Source of the DNA: CAUZIR01 sp965250195
GTDB lineage: Bacteria; Chloroflexota; Dehalococcoidia; Lucifugimonadales; UBA2962
Direction of reading: 5' to 3'
Length of the DNA: 64,000 nt
Assembly (NCBI GenBank): GCA_965250195.1
Contig: OZ252295.1
Coordinates: forward strand, 1,674,001-1,738,000
Position 1 is the first letter of the stretch. Each line of letters begins with the position of its first letter. Of this stretch, positions 56,977 to 64,000 are shown piece after piece. The notes below the pieces were generated by a model. It saw only the letters and a list, made by a program, of their open reading frames with translations. It did not search any database and was not told where the DNA came from. A program made the position numbers and the translations under genes.

Positions 56977-57465
56977 ATGTCCGACTCAGAACTAAAAAGG
57001 CATTTCACCGCTACCGGATTCGTGGTAAAGGGCGACGCCGTGCTGCTGCACTGGCATGCCAAGATAAAGGCTTGGCTGCCGCCCGGCGGCCACGTCGAGC
57101 CCAACGAGGACCCGGTGCAGGCGGTACTGAGGGAGATCAAAGAAGAGTCCGGCCTGGACGCCGAGATCGTTGGCTCGGCTCCCGACCTTGAGTTGGCCTA
57201 TCCGGAGCAGGTCGCGCCCCCGTACACCATCATGGTCGAGGACATCGACGACCCGGTGGACGGTTTTCACCAGCACATCGACATGATCTATTTCTGTCGG
57301 CCTGTTGGTCCCGTTGCGCCATTGAGGACCGGCTGGCGCTGGGTCACCCGGCGCGACCTGGCCGATGGTGTCGCGCTGGACGGGCCCGATGGTCGAAACG
57401 AGCCGCCGCCGCGAGATGTCCGGGTCCTGGCAGAGCGAGCGTTTAAGGCGCTGGGGCATTCCTAA
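56977..57465 (+). CDS. NUDIX hydrolase
   Basis: About 162 aa with Nudix box GGHVEPNEDPVQAVLREIKEES followed by GL, matching Gx5Ex7REUxEExGU. It hydrolyses nucleoside diphosphate-linked substrates. ATG 56977 is chosen as first residue of the fold. ATG 56953 would add 8 residues. Its 3' end overlaps the ppdK stop by 23 bp, convergent. Confidence 0.88.
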   Translation: MSDSELKRHFTATGFVVKGDAVLLHWHAKIKAWLPPGGHVEPNEDPVQAVLREIKEESGLDAEIVGSAPDLELAYPEQVAPPYTIMVEDIDDPVDGFHQHIDMIYFCRPVGPVAPLRTGWRWVTRRDLADGVALDGPDGRNEPPPRDVRVLAERAFKALGHS

Positions 57466-60154
57466 TGGCGGCCTGGGCCGCGGCCAGCCTGGCCACCGGC
57501 ACCCGGTAGGGCGAGCAGCTAACGTAGTCTAGGCCCGCTCTCTCGAAAAACTCGATTGAGTCGGGGTCGCCCCCGTGCTCGCCGCATACCCCGGTCTCGA
57601 TCTCCCGCTTCGAGCGCCTGGCGGCATCCATGCCCGTCTTGACCAGGCCGCCCACGCCCTCGCGGTCGAGCGTCTGGAACGGGTCTTTTTCCAGCACGCC
57701 GGTTTCCAGGTAGCGGAACAGGAACTTGCTCTCAGCGTCGTCCCGGCTGAATCCGAATGTCATCTGGGTCAGGTCGTTGGTGCCGAAGCTGAAGAACTCG
57801 GCGGACTGAGCAATGCCGTCGGCGAGCAGCGCCGCCCTGGGCGTCTCGATCATGGCCCCGATGCGCGGTTCGAATGGCTCCTCGCCCGGCCTCGCCGACT
57901 CGGCCAGGGCATCCTCCAAGATCGACCGCACGCGGCTCATCTCGGCAGGGTCGGATACCAGGGGCACCATTACCTCCGGCTGCGGGGACATGCCTCGCGC
58001 CTTCAGTTTGCTTACCGCCTCGGCGAGGGCGCTCACCTGCATCTTGAAAATCTCCGGGTGGACGATGCCCAGCCGACAGCCTCTCAGGCCCAGCATCGGG
58101 TTGGCCTCCCGCAGCTCTTCCACGGCTGCCAGCAGTTCTTCACGTTCGGCGATTTCCGCCCGAGGAGCTCGCTGCTCTCTCATTTCGTGCAGCTCGTCAA
58201 GAAGCTCTTCGTGCGACGGCAGGAACTCGTGCAGCGGCGGGTCGAGCAGGCGGATGACGACCGGCAACCCGTCCATCGCCGCGAGGATCTCCTCGAAATC
58301 TCCGGCCTGTATCGCCTGCAGTCGTTTAAGTACCTGTCGGTAGCGCCAGCCGTTCAGCTCGTCGTCGGGCCACTTCGCGTACGCGCTGGCCGCCAGGATC
58401 ATCTGCCGCACGAGATCCAGCCGCTCGGGCTCGAAGAACATGTGCTCGGTACGGCACAGGCCTACCCCGTCGGCTCCGAACTCGCGTGACAGGGCCACTT
58501 CCGGCCCCGCGTCGGCGTTCGCCCGGACGCCCAGTCGCCGGTGTTCGTCGGCCCACCCGAGCAGCCGGGACAGGTGGTGCTCTTCGCCGACCCGAGCCTC
58601 AACGGTAGCGAGTGCACCGAGAAACACCTCTCCGGTGGCCCCGTCAATGCTGATCTCCTGACCTTCCTCGACAGTCTTCCCGGCGCAGCGCAGCTCACCC
58701 AGGTCGGGCGTAACCTCCAGCGACTCGGTGCCCACTACACAGGGCTTACCGAGGCCACGGGCGACGACAGCGGCGTGGCTGGTGGCGCCGCCCCTGGCCG
58801 TAAGCACTCCCGCGGCGGAAATGATGCCGTGTACGTCTTCGGCGCTCGTCTCCGGCCTCACCAGCACGACCTGGCGCCCCTCGGACGCCAGTCGGACCGT
58901 CTCGTCCGCACTCAGAGCCACTACGCCCGTCACGCCGCCCGGTGACGCCCCCAGGCCTACCGTCAAGAGGCGGCCGTCGTCCCGCGCCTTAACCGCGTCG
59001 TCCTCGTCCAGCCGGGGGAGCAGAAGTTGATAGACCTGGTCGGCCTGGACGCTGAGCAGGGCCTGCTCGCGGGTGAGAATGCCCTCGTCGCACATCTCGA
59101 CGGCTATGCGGACGGCGGCCCGGGCGCTTCTCTTCGCCTCTCGCGTCTGGAGGATGTAGGCCTTGCGGCGCTCGACGGTGAACTCGATGTCCTGGGCGTC
59201 CTCGTAGTGAGCCTCAATGCGCCCGGCCACGTCTACCAACTCTTTGTATACGTCGGGCATCGCCTCGGACATGGCTTCGAACGGCAGCGGCGTTGCAATC
59301 CCGGCGACCACGTCCTCGCCCTGGGAGCAGGTCAGGTACTCTCCGAAGATGCGCTTTTCTCCCGTTGCCGGGTCGCGGGTGAACAAAACCCCGGAGCAAC
59401 TCTCTTCATCGACGTTGCCGTAGACCATCGCCACGATGTTGACGGCAGTGCCGAGGTCGTGGGGAATCCCTTCGTGTGCCCTGTAGTCGATGGCCCGGCG
59501 GGTGTTCCAGCTCTCGAACACCGCTGTTATGGCCTGCATCAACTGGTCTCGGGGATCGAATGGAACCGGCCTGAGCGCCTCGGCCTCTACAACTGACGCC
59601 AGGTGGTCGAGCAACTCTCGGGCGTCCGGCGGCTCCAGCTCCTCAATTCGACTCGTGCCGGCCGACGCCCGAGAGTCGGCCTTTACAGCCTCGATGGGCT
59701 CGCGGCTGACGCCCAGCACCACCTCGGCGAACATCTCGATGAATCGCCGGTTTACGTCCCATGCGAACCTTGGTCCATAGGAGCTTGCCAGCGACACCGA
59801 CACCTCGTCGTTGATGCCGAGATTCAGTACCGTGTCCATCATTCCGGGCATGGAGACCGCTGCGCCTGAACGCACCGAGACCAGGAGTGGGTGTTCGCCG
59901 TGCCCAAACGTGCGGCCCGCCTCTCGTTCGAGAACGACCAGCGCGGCGTCTACCTGGTCCCACATACCGTCGGGTGGCTCGCCCGTGGCGAGGTAATGAC
60001 GGCAGGCCTCGGTGGTAATGGTGAAACCGGGTGGAACGGGCAGGCCAAGACGGGCCAGGTTGGCTAGTTCCGCGCCTTTTCCGCCGAGCAAATCCCGTCC
60101 CGGCCCGTCAGGCTCGGAGAACGAGTAGACCCAGCTCTTTTCTGACGTACTCAT
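57443..60154 (-). CDS. ppdK: Pyruvate, phosphate dikinase
   Basis: About 903 aa from ATG 60154. The N-terminal ATP-grasp has LLGGKGAELANLARLGLPVP and SVRSGAAVSMPGMMDTVLNL, the swivelling phospho-His is in GGATSHAAVVARGLGKP (near residue 458), and the C-terminal TIM barrel has RTEHMFF, FSFGTNDLTQMTFGFSRDDA and catalytic Cys in GVCGEHGGDP. It interconverts pyruvate and PEP with ATP/Pi. The size fits bacterial PPDK. Frame extension to 60253 is not needed. Confidence 0.96.
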   Translation of the reverse strand: MSTSEKSWVYSFSEPDGPGRDLLGGKGAELANLARLGLPVPPGFTITTEACRHYLATGEPPDGMWDQVDAALVVLEREAGRTFGHGEHPLLVSVRSGAAVSMPGMMDTVLNLGINDEVSVSLASSYGPRFAWDVNRRFIEMFAEVVLGVSREPIEAVKADSRASAGTSRIEELEPPDARELLDHLASVVEAEALRPVPFDPRDQLMQAITAVFESWNTRRAIDYRAHEGIPHDLGTAVNIVAMVYGNVDEESCSGVLFTRDPATGEKRIFGEYLTCSQGEDVVAGIATPLPFEAMSEAMPDVYKELVDVAGRIEAHYEDAQDIEFTVERRKAYILQTREAKRSARAAVRIAVEMCDEGILTREQALLSVQADQVYQLLLPRLDEDDAVKARDDGRLLTVGLGASPGGVTGVVALSADETVRLASEGRQVVLVRPETSAEDVHGIISAAGVLTARGGATSHAAVVARGLGKPCVVGTESLEVTPDLGELRCAGKTVEEGQEISIDGATGEVFLGALATVEARVGEEHHLSRLLGWADEHRRLGVRANADAGPEVALSREFGADGVGLCRTEHMFFEPERLDLVRQMILAASAYAKWPDDELNGWRYRQVLKRLQAIQAGDFEEILAAMDGLPVVIRLLDPPLHEFLPSHEELLDELHEMREQRAPRAEIAEREELLAAVEELREANPMLGLRGCRLGIVHPEIFKMQVSALAEAVSKLKARGMSPQPEVMVPLVSDPAEMSRVRSILEDALAESARPGEEPFEPRIGAMIETPRAALLADGIAQSAEFFSFGTNDLTQMTFGFSRDDAESKFLFRYLETGVLEKDPFQTLDREGVGGLVKTGMDAARRSKREIETGVCGEHGGDPDSIEFFERAGLDYVSCSPYRVPVARLAAAQAAIRNAPAP

Positions 60155-60355
60155 CCCGTTTTTGTTTGCGAGTCCATTGGACCGACGCAATACTAACGAA
60201 CACTCGGCACTTGGACAATTAGCGCTGCGGCACATCAATGGAGTGCCGGCCAACCGCGCTCATGTGTTTGTCGCCCGATCAATCCAGCGCCCACCGGTTG
60301 CCACGGGCCTTGAGCCTCCGGTCGGGCGGGGGTTAACCTGTATGCTCTCGCACTA

Positions 60356-62824
<2,469 letters not shown>

Positions 62825-62855
62825 GGGGCGTTCATTCGCTTGGAGTTTATTGCCG

Positions 62856-63572
62856 ATGACCCGAGCGCCTGAAGAGCCATCGAGCGTACAGTGCGCTTAC
62901 TGTGGCCGTTTCGAAGCGACTACCAGGGATCATGTCTTCCCCCAAAGCCTGTTTCCTAAGCCACGCCCCACAAACCTAAAAACGGTTCCAGCCTGTGTTA
63001 AATGCCAGCAAGCCTTCTCGAAAGATGAAGAACTGTTCCGGCCACGCCTAATCAACTCAGACTCTTGGAGCACTGAACCAGCGAAGCTGGTGTGGAAACA
63101 GCGACAACGAACCTCGCTTGGACGCCGCAAACACCTTTCCAATCGCCTAGCGGACCTCATTCAGTACGTCCCCGTGGCCTCGGCTGATGGTAGCGGCCAG
63201 GAGTCCCTGGTGCCGTTTTGGAAGATGATGGATCCGTCCATGAAACGGGTGCTGGAGAAGATCGCCAAGGGCCTTTGCTACCTGGATGAGGGGACGCCAG
63301 TCCCGTCCGATTTCGAAGTGTCAGTTATCTACAACCGAGAGCCGGAGCGTCTGATCGACGACCTGCTTGGTGGCTTGGAACGGGTCGATGTGGGCGATGG
63401 CCCTGACGTTGTCGCATACTGGCGCGCCCGGACTCAGGACGGCACGAAGGCGTCCATTACTTGGGTTGTCTTTTATCGCCAGATAGCCTTCGTGCTGGTG
63501 TGCATGCCCGAGGAAACTATGCATTTGGAGCGGGACGGCGAGGTCGGTATGTCGCCTGAGCTACCTCATTAA
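62856..63572 (+). CDS. HNH-like zinc protein of unknown function
   Basis: 238 aa with an N-terminal VQCAYCGR, DHVFPQSLFP and VPACVKCQQAFSKDE, the CxxC...DH...CxxC pattern of HNH-type nuclease folds. The remainder (FWKMMDPSMKRVLEKIAKGL, WVVFYRQIAFVLVCMP) is unassigned. ATG 62856 or 62850 could start it. It lies 31 bp after leuS but is probably independent. DNA cleavage is not shown. Confidence 0.7.
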   Translation: MTRAPEEPSSVQCAYCGRFEATTRDHVFPQSLFPKPRPTNLKTVPACVKCQQAFSKDEELFRPRLINSDSWSTEPAKLVWKQRQRTSLGRRKHLSNRLADLIQYVPVASADGSGQESLVPFWKMMDPSMKRVLEKIAKGLCYLDEGTPVPSDFEVSVIYNREPERLIDDLLGGLERVDVGDGPDVVAYWRARTQDGTKASITWVVFYRQIAFVLVCMPEETMHLERDGEVGMSPELPH

Positions 63573-63578
63573 CGTCCC

Positions 63579-64000
63579 CTAAGCGATCACCCGGAAGTCG
63601 TAGCTGAGCTGGTTGTAGTCGCCCTCGGCGAAGCGGCTCGCCCGTAAGGGCGTTATGTCAACGAAGCTCGACTTGCCGTCGAGGATCAGTTCGGCCATGC
63701 AGATGCCGACCGCCGGGGCCAGCTTGAACCCGTGGCCGGAGAAGCCGGTGCATACGTACAACCCTTCAATGCCGTCGATGCGGTCGACGATCGGGTGCGT
63801 GTCCGGCGTTGACGTGTACAGCCCGGCGTAACCGGTGAAGTACTCCCCGTCGGCGATGTCGGGGATGCGCCGGGCAAGCCGCAGCCACACTTCTTCAAGG
63901 TAGTCCATGGACGGCTTCTGGTTATAACCGTCCGGGTCCGTCGAATGCTCCCGGTTGCCGTTGCCCACCAGCGTCAGGTCGCCGCCCTCCGGCCGGAAGT
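63579..64000 (-). CDS. FAD-dependent oxidoreductase (DAO/sarcosine oxidase-like), C-terminal part, truncated by window
   Basis: The frame is open to the window edge. GYAGLYTSTPDTHPIVDRID and GLYVCTGFSGHGFKLAPAVG are the C-terminal flavin-binding signature of glycine/sarcosine oxidase-type DAO proteins, followed by a short tail (ASRFAEGDYN). The FAD-binding N-terminus lies outside the window. It likely oxidises an amino acid or N-methyl amine. Confidence 0.85.
   Translation of the reverse strand, partial: FRPEGGDLTLVGNGNREHSTDPDGYNQKPSMDYLEEVWLRLARRIPDIADGEYFTGYAGLYTSTPDTHPIVDRIDGIEGLYVCTGFSGHGFKLAPAVGICMAELILDGKSSFVDITPLRASRFAEGDYNQLSYDFRVIA

Noticed and set aside
60254..60355. T-box leader for leuS
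   Set aside because: No T-box sequence or terminator/antiterminator hairpins are visible in the 100-bp leader.

Overview
The window looks like a chromosomal segment of an uncultivated Chloroflexota bacterium, most likely Dehalococcoidia/SAR202-like. This is inferred from many short-chain dehydrogenases, amidohydrolases and CocE-type hydrolases, many lipoproteins with proline/threonine-rich linkers, GTG/TTG starts and a GC-rich core. No rRNA or other taxonomic marker was available, so the phylum is an inference. The core (about 26.5-64 kb) is GC-rich and mostly intact. The left third (1-26.5 kb) is visibly more AT-rich, repeat-laden and full of broken genes.

Layout. 1-2.7 kb: end of a mobile-element-like replication gene broken by an in-frame amber codon, a small HTH protein and a zinc/HNH-like protein. 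2.7-6.7 kb: a minus-strand operon of a Rieske subunit, an arsenite oxidase/iodate reductase-type molybdoenzyme and MobB. 7-9.4 kb: a plus-strand stress module (two universal stress proteins, a cyclic-nucleotide-binding protein, HU and a small protein) behind a leader with promoter, palindrome and terminator. 9.6-14.4 kb: exported lipoproteins (beta-propeller, ABC solute-binding protein with a frameshift, TlpA-like thioredoxin). 14.7-16.3 kb: a two-component pair whose response regulator is frameshifted at a T8 run. 16.8-17.15 kb: tRNA-Ile and tRNA-Gly.

17.1-26.46 kb is an integrated element bounded by a 48-bp perfect direct repeat of the tRNA-Gly 3' end. Its tyrosine recombinase appears to be split by integration. 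The core-binding and catalytic domains lie at the right end with no usable upstream start codon. An HTH-bearing start segment lies at the left end, in the same frame across the att core. Excision would join them into one ORF of about 355 codons. Cargo includes an RHH-RAMA protein, a membrane hydrolase, a second HU, a class III nucleotide cyclase with neighbouring small membrane proteins, a large helicase-like P-loop protein and two decayed integrase C-termini.

26.5-49.8 kb: catabolic and housekeeping genes (D-aminoacylase-like enzyme, epimerase, alcohol dehydrogenase, MFS, SDRs, CocE hydrolase, NAD-kinase-like protein, PLP dehydratase, HEAT protein, endonuclease III, ArgC, tRNA-Glu). They include a FluG-like amidohydrolase/glutamine-synthetase pair with an M20 peptidase and a cyclase-family hydrolase. 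49.9-57 kb: large lipoproteins (CARDB repeats plus HExxH peptidase; DUF4349 plus PKD) around a thiG-thiE-thiS operon behind a TPP riboswitch and terminator. 57-64 kb: NUDIX, pyruvate phosphate dikinase, LeuS, an HNH-like protein and the end of a DAO-type flavoprotein.

The strongest leads are the split integrase, the island's cyclase with its membrane partners, and the AioA-like enzyme that keeps the family cluster signature but lacks half of the recalled arsenite-binding residues.
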